Notes: generated by a model not told the origin, from the sequence alone. Positions 25,564 to 34,596 are shown, counted from the first letter of the stretch. The stretch is 64,000 nt of DNA from QWHO01 sp039809865 (GCA_039809865.1 JBDHVW010000024.1:30022-94021), one strand, 5' to 3'. Made by a program: numbers and translations.

Positions 25564-25855
25564 TCCACCAGGGTAATTCTGCAGAGCTACGCCCAGTTCC
25601 TCATCATGCGGCTACAGCCTGGACGCGAGCAGCACCGAAAGCCGATGCGATTGTCCGGGTTTCGAACCAGGTTGTCAGACCCCCAGCTCGGGCGAGCACT
25701 GCCGGTGTCGCCCCGGGAGCACTGGCGCCTGGCCGTGGTCTTTCATTAAGGCTCAGCCACGTCGAAGAGCTCTGCTCCACTTGGGTTGCGTAAGGCCGCA
25801 TCAGTCCACTACCCGTTTCAGAAGTTCTTGAGCCCCGACCCTTACGCTCGGGGGT

Positions 25856-28800
25856 ATGATCGACACGAGTCTGCGCAACCACAACCTCTCGCTCACCACG
25901 CCCTCCTGGGCCTCGGGGCCCAAGCCCCAGGACAACGTCCAGTTGGGCAGCCGGGAGCTCGTCCCCGACTGGATGCGCAAGCGCACCGCGCAGGTGCCCG
26001 AGCAAGCTCCGCCCGTGCCGGTCGAGGTCCACGCGGCCGAGGAGACCTCGCGGGGCAACAGGCTTCGGATGGGCGTGATGCTGGGTCTGACGGCCCTGGG
26101 AGCGGTCGCCCCCATGCTCATGCCGACGGTGGCACACGCGGCCGTGGTCAACAGCGTGACCAGCGTGCAGCAGGTGGTCGATCAGTTCAGTGCCGGTCAG
26201 CACGTCTACGTGGTCGGCAACCCCGCCATCAACGGCGTGCCCGTGGCCAACGGCGAGTTGGGGCGCGTGCAGCAGATCATGCGCGAGCACCCGAACGCCT
26301 ACATCGTGCTGGTGGACGGCTCCACCAACGTGTCCGCGGACGACCACGCGCTGAGCCGCGGCATCGGCAACCATCCCGATTTCCAGAAGGTCGTGAACCC
26401 CCGCACCGGCGAGCGCCAGGGCGTGGTCATCATGGTCTACACCGGCATCAAAGACGCCGGCTTCGTGCAGAACAACGGCGGCAAGGACCGCGCCATCTTC
26501 TTCCGCTCCGAGGAGCTGCCGGACAAGCTGGGCGTGGGCGAGGCCAACTTCGCCGACCCCAATACCGGCGCGCCGCGCGAGCTGATGCAGACCTACATCA
26601 GCGCCTTCCAGGCGGGCAAGGGCCTTTCCGGCGCCCTGGATGCCGTGCTCGACCGCGTGGACACCGCGGTCAACGCCTACGCCGAGGGCGCTTTCAACGG
26701 CGCCAGCAGCGCCGTCCAGCAGGCGGTGGACGGTCTGAACTCCACCCGGGGTCAGGTCACCGAGTTCCAGCGCAAATACGGCACGGGCGGCTCGCTGGGC
26801 AGCCCGGACGTCGAGGGCTGGCAGCGTCAGCTCGAGCAGGCGCGCCAGGCGCTGGCCAACAAAGATCTGCAGGGCGCACGCGAGCACGCGGCCGCTTTGA
26901 ACGCATCGCTGGCCCAGTGGACCAGCGCCGCCTCGGCCTACGGAGAGGCGGGGCAGACGGCCATCGCGGTGCGGACCCTTCTGAACGAGTCGGGCAGCGC
27001 CATCCGCGGACTCGAGCAGAACGACCAGGCCGCCTCGGCCGCCACTCACCAAGCCGCGGCCGAGAAGAAGCTGCAGGAGTTCGAGGTGGCCTATCGCGCC
27101 AAAGATCCGAGCTACCCGGAGAAGCTGGCCGCCGCTCAGAGCGAGGCCAACCTGGCCGCTCGCGACGTGCAGGCCTCGCGCGATGCCACCCAGCTGGCGC
27201 GCAACGTCAAGCTTTACGGCGGCAGCGCCGTGGTCATCGGGGTGCTGGTGACGGCCTTCGTGCTCAACCACCGCGCCCGCGCCAAGTCGAAGGAGGCCCA
27301 GGAGGCCCTGGACGAAGCCACCGCGCGCCTGGGCGAGCGCTCCAAAGAGCTGCTCGATCTGCTGAACCGCGCCGACTACCACAAGGTCAGCAACTACAGC
27401 GGCAAGACCCGCCAGCTGGCCGACCAGATGCTGGACAACGCCAACGAGGCGCTGATGCTGGTGGGCGGCGCATCCAAGTTCGTGGCCGAGGCGGGCGACC
27501 TGGTCGAGGGCAAGGGCGTCACCGGCAAGCTCAAGAACACGTTCCTGACGGGCAACTTCGACCGCGCCATCGGCCTGTTGACGAACCCCGAGCAGAAGCT
27601 GCCGTTCAGCGCGGGCGACACGGCCCGCGTGGTGATGGAGAAGGATTCGCAGGCGGCCACCTGGCGCGAGCAGATCATGGCGGCCGGCACCTCCAAGACC
27701 TACGAGAAGTCGCTCAACGAGGTGCTGGAGCAGATCGAGCAGCGGCGCGCCCTGGCGGAGGGTCAGCACCAGCAGCTCGAGACCAAGACCGAGCACATCG
27801 TCCAGTACATGGCGGGTTTGACCACGCGCCTGGAGAGCGCTACCGCGCGCTCGGCCGAGCTGGTGAAAGAGGGCGGCCCGTTCAGCGGAGCCGAGATCGG
27901 CAAAGCGCTGCTGCCGGCCGCGCGCGCCGATATGGACGCCAAGTCGAACGACCCCGTGCACACGTACGACGAGCTGCAGAAGGGCTCCAAGCTGGGCGAA
28001 TCGGCCGGTCGCATGGTGGGCGAGGCGGAGGCGCTGCTGAAGTTCGCGGGCGACACGCGCGTGAAGTTGCTGCCGGCGCTGGATCAGGCCCGCGGGGCCG
28101 TGTCGGGCATCTCGCTGGATTGGGCCGATGCGACGAGTGCTGGTTTGTCGGGCCGCCTGGACGAGGCCGCCAAGAAAGCCACGCGCGACAGCGCGGCCGA
28201 GGAGATCAAGGCGCTGGGCGACGAGGTCGCCGGGCTGATGAAGAACCTGACCCGCGTGGCCGGCCTGGACGGCGACCGCCGCGGGGCCGCCACCACCGAG
28301 CTCGGCGCCGTCAACGGAGAGGTCAAGACGACGCGTGAGGAGTTGACCGCCGGGCTGCAGCAGCTGGGGCTGTTCAAAGCCGGGGGCGACCTGATGCCCG
28401 AGACGAACCCGTCCACCGGACAGGCGCGCATCTTGTTGGACCAGACCGGACCGCTGCTCTCGAAGGGCAGCCTGGACAGCGCGGCCGAATCGCTCGACGG
28501 GATGCGGGGGCATCTGAAGGATGCACGCGGCGTGATGGCCGACTACAAAGCGGCGCTGGCCGAATATCCCGGCACGCTGGCGGATCGCCAGTCTCGTCAC
28601 GCGGCGCTGACCAGCGAGGTCGCGGCCAGCTTTGGACGGCTTGACCAGGGTTACGCGGCGGCCGTGCAGCCTCAGGCCGCCCGGGACGTGAAGGCGGGCG
28701 AGACGCTGAGCGGCTGCGTAAGCTCTTGCGAAGCCTCCCTCGGGAAGGCTTCCACCGAGACCAGCGCGGGCGTGGCCCACGCCGACCACGGCGAGCTGCT

Positions 28801-30922
28801 GGCCTCGCGCCGGGATTTTGTCGCGGCCGATGGCTCGCTGCGCGCGGCCGCCGAGCAGGTCGACTTCCTGCATGCGGCCGAGAAGTTGCTCGCGTCGCTG
28901 CAGCAGGGTTGCGAGGCCGACCTGGGCGCGCTGACCACCCGCCTGTCCGGTTTGACCGAGCGCAGCGCGTCGGTCTACGTGCGCGCGGCCGCCAAAGAGC
29001 TGCTCGCGCAGGCCAACGCCCAGCTCGAGAAGGCGCGCGAATTCGTGGGCGCTCAGCCGCAAGACCCCTACGCCGCCCGGGTGGAGCTCGAGAAGGCACG
29101 CGAGCTGCAGAACCGCACCGAGCAGACGATGAACGCGGACCAGCAGATCTTCGACCAGGCCACCGCGATGATCGCGCGCTCGGGCCAGGAAATCGCGACC
29201 GCCAACACCGACGTCGAGGCGGCCGCGGTCAAGAAGTGGAGCACCAACGTGACCGGCTTCGGAGGCGTGGCCCACGCGGTGGATGCGTCCACGCTGGCGA
29301 CCGCCCGCGAGCAACTGGCCACGGCGCGCACGCAGCACGCCTCGGCCGAGTCGTCGATGCCCGGACAGAAGTATGAAGAGGCTTTGAAGGACGCGACCGC
29401 CTCATCGGGCTCGGCCACCGGGTCGAGCGGCTCGTCGGCTTCGGTCGTGGCGCGCTTCAAAGCGGAATACGACAAGATGGTCGCCACCGCCGAGAAGCAG
29501 GTCGAGATGGACAAGGCGCTGCCCGCACTGGAGGGACGCGTCTCGCAGACCGCCAGCAAAGCCGGCGCCGAGTACGTGCGGGATAAGGCCAAGAGCCTGT
29601 TGCAGCAGGCGCAGGACGCGACGCGCACGGCGCGCGGGATGATCACCTCCAGCACGCGCAAGCCCTACGAGGAAGAGGCGGCGGTGCAGCGCGCCGAGAG
29701 CCTGCGCACCCAGACCGAGAGCGCCATCAGCTCGGACCACCAGGCCAGCGATACGGCGAAGTCGGCGGTGTCCGCCGCTGGCAGCGAGATCGATAGCTCC
29801 GCGAGAGAGCTGTCCGCGGCCGAGAGCAAGACGTTCCGCCAGAACGTAGCGGGCTACGGCGACGTGAGCCTGAGCGTGAACACCTCCGAGCTTTCCACGG
29901 CGCGCAGCCAGCTGCAGTCAGCTCGGGAAAAGCTGTCGTCGGCCGAGCGCCAGGTCAGCTCCAAGAGCTTCGAGGACGCCACCCGCACAGCGGGCGAAGC
30001 CAAGAGCGGCGCGTCTTCGTCGAGCAGCTCGACGGCTTCGGTGCTGTCCAAGACCGATGGCGAGTTCCGCAAGCTGGTGGGTATCGCGGAGCGCCAGGTC
30101 GAGGTGCAGCGCGAGCTGGCCTCGGTGGAGAGCAAGTTCAGCTCCACCCGCAGCCGCGTGGGCGAGAGCTACGTGCGCAGCAACACGCAGTCGGCCTTCT
30201 CGTCGGCCTCGAGCGAGCTGGAGTCGGCCCGTTCCGCCGTGAACCGCCGTCCGCCCCAGCCCGATGCGGCGCGCTCGGCGGTGGCCGAGGCCGAGTCTAA
30301 ACGGGCCGCCGTGGAGCACTCGATCGACGCGGACAAGCGCGCGTATGATTCGGCCAGGTCCAAGATCGGCTCGGCCGAGAGCTCGGTCAGCTCGGCCCGC
30401 TCGGCCGTCGAGCGAGCCCGCGGGGAGCGCTGGAGCACGAACGTGGACGGCCACGGCAGCGTGAGCGAGTCGATGGACGACAGCGACCTGTCCAGCGCTC
30501 GTTCGCGCCTGTCGTCGGCAGAGAGCAAGCTGTCGAGCGCTCGCTCCGAGTTGAGCTCGAAGGATTACGAGGACGCCGAGCGCCGCGCTTCCGAGGCGGA
30601 CAACGAGGCCGACTCGGCCGCCTCGGAAGCCTCGTCCGCGGTCTCGAAGGGCAAGCGCCGCTTCGACGACCTGGTCAGCACCGCCCAGGCGGAGGTGCGC
30701 AAGCAGCGCGAGGCAGAGGAGCGCAAGCGCCGCGAGGAGCAGGAGGCGAAGGAGCGGGCCGAGCGCGAGGCCCGCGAGAAGCGCGAGGCAGAGGAGCGCC
30801 GCGAGGCGGCCGAGCGTCATGCAGCGGAGGAGCGCCGCCGCGCCTCCGAGGGCGGCAGCGGCTCGCGGGGTGGCTCCTCGGGCGGAAGCGGGGGCAGCGG
30901 CTCGACGGGCGGCGCCTGGTAG
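25856..30922 (+). CDS. giant membrane-anchored coiled-coil protein with TPM-like N-terminal domain and 199-residue repeats
   Basis: 1,688 residues. A signal/anchor helix at about 72-96 ends PTVAHAA. A globular domain at about 97-230 resembles the TPM fold of YgcG-like envelope proteins (QQIMREHPNAYIVLVDGSTNV...GVVIMVYTGIKD). Next are helices, a second membrane helix at about 453-472, then some 1,150 residues of Ala/Ser/Glu-rich coiled coil. Three repeats of exactly 199 residues carry YVR at 1041, 1240 and 1439 and (K/E)xWSTNV-type motifs at 1126, 1325 and 1524. The charged tail KREAEERKRREEQEAKER leads into a Gly/Ser C-terminus ending GGAW, as in TPM proteins. It may be an envelope scaffold. 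Confidence 0.85.
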   Translation: MIDTSLRNHNLSLTTPSWASGPKPQDNVQLGSRELVPDWMRKRTAQVPEQAPPVPVEVHAAEETSRGNRLRMGVMLGLTALGAVAPMLMPTVAHAAVVNSVTSVQQVVDQFSAGQHVYVVGNPAINGVPVANGELGRVQQIMREHPNAYIVLVDGSTNVSADDHALSRGIGNHPDFQKVVNPRTGERQGVVIMVYTGIKDAGFVQNNGGKDRAIFFRSEELPDKLGVGEANFADPNTGAPRELMQTYISAFQAGKGLSGALDAVLDRVDTAVNAYAEGAFNGASSAVQQAVDGLNSTRGQVTEFQRKYGTGGSLGSPDVEGWQRQLEQARQALANKDLQGAREHAAALNASLAQWTSAASAYGEAGQTAIAVRTLLNESGSAIRGLEQNDQAASAATHQAAAEKKLQEFEVAYRAKDPSYPEKLAAAQSEANLAARDVQASRDATQLARNVKLYGGSAVVIGVLVTAFVLNHRARAKSKEAQEALDEATARLGERSKELLDLLNRADYHKVSNYSGKTRQLADQMLDNANEALMLVGGASKFVAEAGDLVEGKGVTGKLKNTFLTGNFDRAIGLLTNPEQKLPFSAGDTARVVMEKDSQAATWREQIMAAGTSKTYEKSLNEVLEQIEQRRALAEGQHQQLETKTEHIVQYMAGLTTRLESATARSAELVKEGGPFSGAEIGKALLPAARADMDAKSNDPVHTYDELQKGSKLGESAGRMVGEAEALLKFAGDTRVKLLPALDQARGAVSGISLDWADATSAGLSGRLDEAAKKATRDSAAEEIKALGDEVAGLMKNLTRVAGLDGDRRGAATTELGAVNGEVKTTREELTAGLQQLGLFKAGGDLMPETNPSTGQARILLDQTGPLLSKGSLDSAAESLDGMRGHLKDARGVMADYKAALAEYPGTLADRQSRHAALTSEVAASFGRLDQGYAAAVQPQAARDVKAGETLSGCVSSCEASLGKASTETSAGVAHADHGELLASRRDFVAADGSLRAAAEQVDFLHAAEKLLASLQQGCEADLGALTTRLSGLTERSASVYVRAAAKELLAQANAQLEKAREFVGAQPQDPYAARVELEKARELQNRTEQTMNADQQIFDQATAMIARSGQEIATANTDVEAAAVKKWSTNVTGFGGVAHAVDASTLATAREQLATARTQHASAESSMPGQKYEEALKDATASSGSATGSSGSSASVVARFKAEYDKMVATAEKQVEMDKALPALEGRVSQTASKAGAEYVRDKAKSLLQQAQDATRTARGMITSSTRKPYEEEAAVQRAESLRTQTESAISSDHQASDTAKSAVSAAGSEIDSSARELSAAESKTFRQNVAGYGDVSLSVNTSELSTARSQLQSAREKLSSAERQVSSKSFEDATRTAGEAKSGASSSSSSTASVLSKTDGEFRKLVGIAERQVEVQRELASVESKFSSTRSRVGESYVRSNTQSAFSSASSELESARSAVNRRPPQPDAARSAVAEAESKRAAVEHSIDADKRAYDSARSKIGSAESSVSSARSAVERARGERWSTNVDGHGSVSESMDDSDLSSARSRLSSAESKLSSARSELSSKDYEDAERRASEADNEADSAASEASSAVSKGKRRFDDLVSTAQAEVRKQREAEERKRREEQEAKERAEREAREKREAEERREAAERHAAEERRRASEGGSGSRGGSSGGSGGSGSTGGAW

Positions 30923-30940
30923 ACAGCCTGCTACAACCGA

Positions 30941-30964
30941 GTGGTGCGAGCACGCTCGCACCAC
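30941..30964 (+). terminator. strong hairpin after the giant coiled-coil gene
   Basis: GTGGTGCGAG and CTCGCACCAC form a perfect 10-bp stem with a CACG loop, 19 nt after the stop at 30922. There is no U tract, so it may act as an mRNA-stabilising or Rho-assisted 3' end rather than a classic intrinsic terminator. Confidence 0.55.
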
Positions 30965-30997
30965 TTGCGCGTAGCACCCGGGCGCGGCAGAGCTCGG

Positions 30998-31033
30998 TAG
31001 CCAATGGCTAACAGATCGGCTATAGTTAGCTAA
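30998..31033 (+). promoter_or_regulatory. vapBC promoter/operator region, probably leaderless transcript
   Basis: TAGCCAATGGCTA (30998-31010) is a perfect palindrome around a central base. TATAGT (31021-31026) is a good -10 element. TTAGCTAA (31026-31033) is a second palindrome ending right at the GTG start codon (31034). The usual 6-7 nt after the -10 places the transcription start at or next to the start codon. There is no Shine-Dalgarno, consistent with a leaderless mRNA. The palindromes are candidate autoregulatory operators. Confidence 0.5.
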
Positions 31034-31267
31034 GTGAAAACCTTCAACATCCATGAGGCCAAAACACACCTTTCGCAGTTGATCGCTCAGGTCGAGGCCG
31101 GCGAAGAGGTCGTTATCGCTCGGGCGGGAACGCCCGTCGTTCGCCTGGTCCTGATTCAGGAGACCAGGGGCAAGCGCCGCTTCGGTCAGGAAGATGGGGT
31201 GGTTCAGATTCCAGACGACTTTGATGAGCCTCTGGACCCGGCGGTCTGGGGCAATCTGTTCGAGTGA
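31034..31267 (+). CDS. Phd/YefM-family antitoxin (VapB role)
   Basis: 77 residues, MKTFNIHEAKTHLSQLIAQVEAGEEVVIARAGTPVVRLVLIQE. This is the canonical Phd/YefM N-terminal DNA-binding fold (iheAKt.ls.Li..v..GeeViIar.gkPva.l.p). The acidic C-terminus, QIPDDFDEPLDPAVWGNLFE, is the toxin-neutralising segment often found with PIN toxins. Its stop overlaps the toxin start in a GTGA, so the two are translated together. Start GTG 31034; autorepression is expected from the family. Confidence 0.95.
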   Translation: MKTFNIHEAKTHLSQLIAQVEAGEEVVIARAGTPVVRLVLIQETRGKRRFGQEDGVVQIPDDFDEPLDPAVWGNLFE

Positions 31268-31659
31268 AGTCGTTGTTGCTCGACTCGAACGTCTGGCTGT
31301 GGATGAATTTCGACTCCGGCCGACTGAAACCCGGGCCCGTGCGGGACGCGCTGGAAGATGCTGGCAACGAGCTCTATCTCTCGTTAGCCAGCATGTGGGA
31401 GATGACTATCAAATATGGTCTTGGCAAGCTCGAGCTGCCAGAGCCTCCGCGTACGCTTTTCGCCAGCCGCTTGGCTCGACACTCCATCCAGACGCTCCCC
31501 ATCGGAATGCAGCACGTGACCTACGTCGCCGAGTTGCCGAACCACCATTCGGACCCATTCGATCGGTTGCTCATCGCCCAGAGCATTCTGGAATCCCTGA
31601 CACTGGTTTCGTCCGACCGCAAGCTGGAGCTCTACGATATCGACTTGATGCTCATTTAA
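31264..31659 (+). CDS. vapC: VapC-type PIN-domain toxin
   Basis: 131 residues. LLLDSNVWLWM gives the first catalytic Asp, SLASMWEMTIKYGLGKLEL the conserved Glu helix typical of the VapC subgroup with Phd-type antitoxins, and HSDPFDRLLIAQSILESLTLVSSDRKLELYDI the Asp-rich second half (DPFDRLLIAQ). It is expected to be a Mg-dependent endoribonuclease held inactive by the preceding Phd-like protein. Length and motifs are complete, so the system is probably functional. It ends 37 nt before the acyltransferase gene. Confidence 0.95.
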   Translation: MKSLLLDSNVWLWMNFDSGRLKPGPVRDALEDAGNELYLSLASMWEMTIKYGLGKLELPEPPRTLFASRLARHSIQTLPIGMQHVTYVAELPNHHSDPFDRLLIAQSILESLTLVSSDRKLELYDIDLMLI

Positions 31660-31696
31660 CCTTCCTTTAAGGCCCTTGCGCTAACGTCATCAGGCT

Positions 31697-32851
31697 ATGC
31701 ATGTGACCGCGCGGACTTTCTCTCAGCCTACCCGAGCCAACGCCCCGCAGCCTACGGCGCCCACCGCGCCCGAGCCGGAATATGGGGCGGACATCCCCAA
31801 CTACACCGGCCCCAGGGACGGGCGGTCGCATCCCAAGTACGGGCCCATCCTGCGCCCCATCGTCAAAGCTCTGGCCTCGGGTCGCTACCGCGTGCAGATC
31901 GAGAACAAAGAGAACCTGCCCGGCAAGTTCGATGGGCCCTACGTCTACTCGCCCACCCACCCGAGCGCCTTCGACCCCATCGTGTTCTGCGCCGCCATGG
32001 ACCGCCCGCTGCGCCTGATGGGCAACCAGTATCTATTCCAGGGCCCGGTCGGACCGGTGCTGACCTGGATGGGGCTCTTCCCCGTCGACCGGGAGGGCGC
32101 CAACCCCGTCACGCTCAAGCATTGCAACGAGGTCCTGACCGAGGGCAACAACCTGGTCATCTTCCCCGAGGGCGGACTGGTGGGCGAGGCCGAGCGCGAT
32201 ACCGTGGCGCCCATCAAGAAGGGCGCGGCCGCTGCCGCCATCCACGGGGGCGCCAAAGCCATCATCCCGATCGCCATCCATTACCAGGAAGACAACCAGA
32301 AGCGCCCCGGTGAGGCGTTCCTGGGCGCGCTGAGCGCGGCCGGAGTCACCACCGCGGGCCTCCTGTCTACCCAGGCGGGCGGTTTCCTGGCGGGCGCCGG
32401 CAGCTTCCTGGTGGGCGGCGCTACGGGCGCGTATATCGGCGGCAAGATCGCCGAGCGCTTCGCGCCCGACAGCCCCGAGACACATCAGGGCCCCAAATAC
32501 CTGGCCAGCATCGCCGGCGGAGCGGTGGGCCTGCTCGCGGGGGGCGTCGTCAGCGTGTTCTTCCCGCAGGCCACCGCGGTGCTCAGCGTCACGGGCGGGC
32601 TCGCTACCCTGGCGGCCGCCACCGCGCTCCGCCACCGTCCGCTGGCGCGCATCGCCATCCAGCCCAACCTGGACGCGGCTCCTTACCAGGCCCGCGAGGA
32701 CCGCAAGCAAGCCATCGTCGACCTGACCGTCGAGCTCCACCGCTCCCTCGGGAAAGGCAAAGAGGCCCTGACGGGCCATCCCTACGACGATAACGCTCCC
32801 AAGTTCAAGCCGAAGATCGTCGAGACATACAAGGGCGGCACCACCTGGTAA
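31697..32851 (+). CDS. PlsC-family 1-acyl-glycerol-3-phosphate acyltransferase with inserted Gly-rich membrane segment
   Basis: 384 residues. The acyltransferase block is clear: THPSAFDP (HX4D, His88/Asp93), FPVDREGANP, and FPEGG (156-160), followed by KKGAAAAAIHGGAKAIIPIAIHY. It should acylate lysophosphatidate or another glycerolipid at the inner membrane. Between about residues 203 and 315 there is an insertion of glycine-zipper hydrophobic sequence (GGFLAGAGSFLVGGATGAYIGGKIAERF and GGAVGLLAGGVVSVFF). After it the normal PlsC ending resumes (IAIQPNLDAAPYQAREDRKQAIVDLTVELHRSL). The N-terminal 50 residues are Pro-rich and disordered. Confidence 0.85.
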   Translation: MHVTARTFSQPTRANAPQPTAPTAPEPEYGADIPNYTGPRDGRSHPKYGPILRPIVKALASGRYRVQIENKENLPGKFDGPYVYSPTHPSAFDPIVFCAAMDRPLRLMGNQYLFQGPVGPVLTWMGLFPVDREGANPVTLKHCNEVLTEGNNLVIFPEGGLVGEAERDTVAPIKKGAAAAAIHGGAKAIIPIAIHYQEDNQKRPGEAFLGALSAAGVTTAGLLSTQAGGFLAGAGSFLVGGATGAYIGGKIAERFAPDSPETHQGPKYLASIAGGAVGLLAGGVVSVFFPQATAVLSVTGGLATLAAATALRHRPLARIAIQPNLDAAPYQAREDRKQAIVDLTVELHRSLGKGKEALTGHPYDDNAPKFKPKIVETYKGGTTW

Positions 32852-32855
32852 CTGC

Positions 32856-34175
32856 TCAGAACCAGACCAGGTCCGCCCCGTCCCCCGGCCAGGGGGTCAG
32901 GTGCACGCTGGGCGGGGCGTTGGGACCCAGGCAGGGAAGCAGGTCGCGGTAGAGCGCCTCGGCCATGTGGGGCACGAGGGGCGCGTGCAGGCGCGCCAGG
33001 TCCAGCAGATCGGCGGCTCGCACGGTGCCGGGCAGCCCGTCCTCGAGGTAGGCCACGGCCGCGGTCACCTCATAGTTGTCCAGGGCCCCGCTGACCGCCT
33101 CGACCAGGTCGGAGAGCGAGCTGGAGAGGGGCCCGGAGCCCACCCAGCGTGTCCGCCGGACGAACTCGGCCTGTAGCTTCCACCAGCGGTCGAGATGGCT
33201 GAGCGAGCCCCCGCAGAACAACCAGCGGGCATTGTCGGCCTCGCCCGGAATGGTCAGCCGGCCCTCACCGGGCCCGCCGGAACGCAGGATACCGAGCGCG
33301 TCCTCCAGCTCGTTGGCGCCGTCGCGGGGCTCGGTGTAGCGCACCCGCAACCCGGCCATCAACCAGTGCCGCACCAGCACGTCATCCAGCACGCGGGCCT
33401 GCATCGAGTCGGCGTCGCGAAAGCGGGCCGCCGGGGCCGGGGCGTAGGTGCGCTCGCCCCGATAAGGCGCCTCCCACTGGCGTTTCCAGACCATTTGCTG
33501 GGCCCACCAGCGCCGGATCCGCTCGGGGGCATTGGCGCCCAGATCGCGCCGCCCTGGAGGGCGCAACCGCAGGCGCTTCTTTCGAAGGGGCTCGGGCTCC
33601 GGCTCGGGCACCCGATCCGGCGGCGCCGGAAGACGCGGCCGCCGGTCCACCACCTGGACCGTCCGCGGCAGGCGCGGAGCCGCGTCCGGGGTGGTGGTGC
33701 TGGGGCGGGCGTTGGGATAGCCACAGCCGTCGCAAACCGGGTGGGTGCCCTCGAAGAACTCGGGAAAACTGTGCCGCAGCATCTGGCTGCACCGTGGACA
33801 GGCCTGGCGCGTGCGGCGCGAGGCCGCCAGCTCGGGCGAAGGACGCAATTGGGCGCGGTGGATCGAGTAGCCACAGGTGCAGGTGACGAACTCCTGCGTC
33901 AGCCCGCTGGCCGTGGGAGTCTCCATCAACGACTTGCAACGCGGACAGGTCGGTCCTTCGGGGCCTACCACCAGCACCGGCAGCCGGTAGACGACCGCGG
34001 CGCCGCGCTCCCCTCCGCAGCTGGCGCAGACCCAGCGCTCCTCGGCCTTGCTCCAGCCATAGCCCGGCAGCCCCGGACCGGGCTGCGAAGGCCCCACCGA
34101 GACGAATTCGCCGTGGCCGCAGTAGGCGCAGGTCTCGTCCATCGAGCCCTTTTCGACACGCATGGGAGGCTCCAT
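32856..34175 (-). CDS. triple zinc-ribbon protein with class I tRNA-synthetase-like C-terminal domain
   Basis: 439 residues (start 34175, or ATG 34142 at MDETCAYCGH). The N-terminal 150 residues hold three pairs of CxxC knuckles: CAYC/CASC, CPRC/CTC and CPRC/CDGC. A Pro/Arg-rich linker follows. The C-terminal 230 residues resemble the catalytic-tail plus anticodon-binding helices of class Ia synthetases (LeuRS/IleRS type): GEADNARWLFCGGSLSHLDRWWKLQAEFVRRT, then LARLHAPLVPHMAEALYRDLLP, then VHLTPWPG. No HIGH or KMSKS motif is present, so it cannot be a full synthetase. An RNA-binding or regulatory role is an inference. Confidence 0.7.
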   Translation of the reverse strand: MEPPMRVEKGSMDETCAYCGHGEFVSVGPSQPGPGLPGYGWSKAEERWVCASCGGERGAAVVYRLPVLVVGPEGPTCPRCKSLMETPTASGLTQEFVTCTCGYSIHRAQLRPSPELAASRRTRQACPRCSQMLRHSFPEFFEGTHPVCDGCGYPNARPSTTTPDAAPRLPRTVQVVDRRPRLPAPPDRVPEPEPEPLRKKRLRLRPPGRRDLGANAPERIRRWWAQQMVWKRQWEAPYRGERTYAPAPAARFRDADSMQARVLDDVLVRHWLMAGLRVRYTEPRDGANELEDALGILRSGGPGEGRLTIPGEADNARWLFCGGSLSHLDRWWKLQAEFVRRTRWVGSGPLSSSLSDLVEAVSGALDNYEVTAAVAYLEDGLPGTVRAADLLDLARLHAPLVPHMAEALYRDLLPCLGPNAPPSVHLTPWPGDGADLVWF

Positions 34176-34224
34176 TTGTCCGCCGTGGAAAGTCCCCCGT
34201 CAACTCGCTCTGGAGGGTATGCCA

Positions 34225-34596
34225 ATGCAAGCTCAGCAGGCCGAAATCGTCAAGTGCCTGTTCAAGATGGCCTGGGCCGACGGGGAGGCCACCGAGGAAG
34301 AGGTGGATGTCCTTTCGCGCCTGATGGGACGCCTCGGGATCCCGCTGATGGAGCGCGTCATCGTGCTCGACGGGGGCCTCTCCGAGCCGATCCAGGATGC
34401 GGATCACCTCGAGCAGATGCTGAGCGACAAGGAGAGCCGGATGCAGGCGATGGAGATGCTGCTGCAGGTCTGCTTCTCGGACGAGAACCTCGCGCAGCAA
34501 GAGGTCGCCTACATCCAGGACATCGCCGGACGGCTGGGCATCAGCGCTCCCGAGCTCGAGACGTTGCGCCAGCGCGCCATGAAGGCCCTGGGCTGA
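34225..34596 (+). CDS. TerB-like (tellurite resistance B fold) protein
   Basis: 123 residues from ATG 34225, placed by TGGAGGG at 34211-34217. The all-helical sequence, IVKCLFKMAWADGEATEEEVDVLSRLMGRLGIP...EMLLQVCFSDENLAQQEVAYIQDIAGRLGIS, contains the duplicated 'aDG...eE' and 'sDe.l...E..yi..ia..Lgi' acidic helices of the TerB fold, which can bind metal. Its role in bacteria is mostly unknown. It overlaps the PilZ gene by 1 nt and heads a three-gene operon ending with a CoA-transferase. Confidence 0.8.
   Translation: MQAQQAEIVKCLFKMAWADGEATEEEVDVLSRLMGRLGIPLMERVIVLDGGLSEPIQDADHLEQMLSDKESRMQAMEMLLQVCFSDENLAQQEVAYIQDIAGRLGISAPELETLRQRAMKALG

Noticed and set aside
25653..25672. T-arm-like sequence (GGTTCGAAACC on the - strand) suggesting a tRNA
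   Set aside because: No matching acceptor stem, D-arm or anticodon arm can be built around it; spacing between the supposed anticodon and T arms is too short.
25604..29338. 1,244-codon open frame on the - strand
   Set aside because: It is the antisense shadow of the coiled-coil gene at 25856-30922: low-complexity Gly/Arg/Gln/His-rich translation, no family similarity, and the + frame has clear domains, signal segment and exact repeats.
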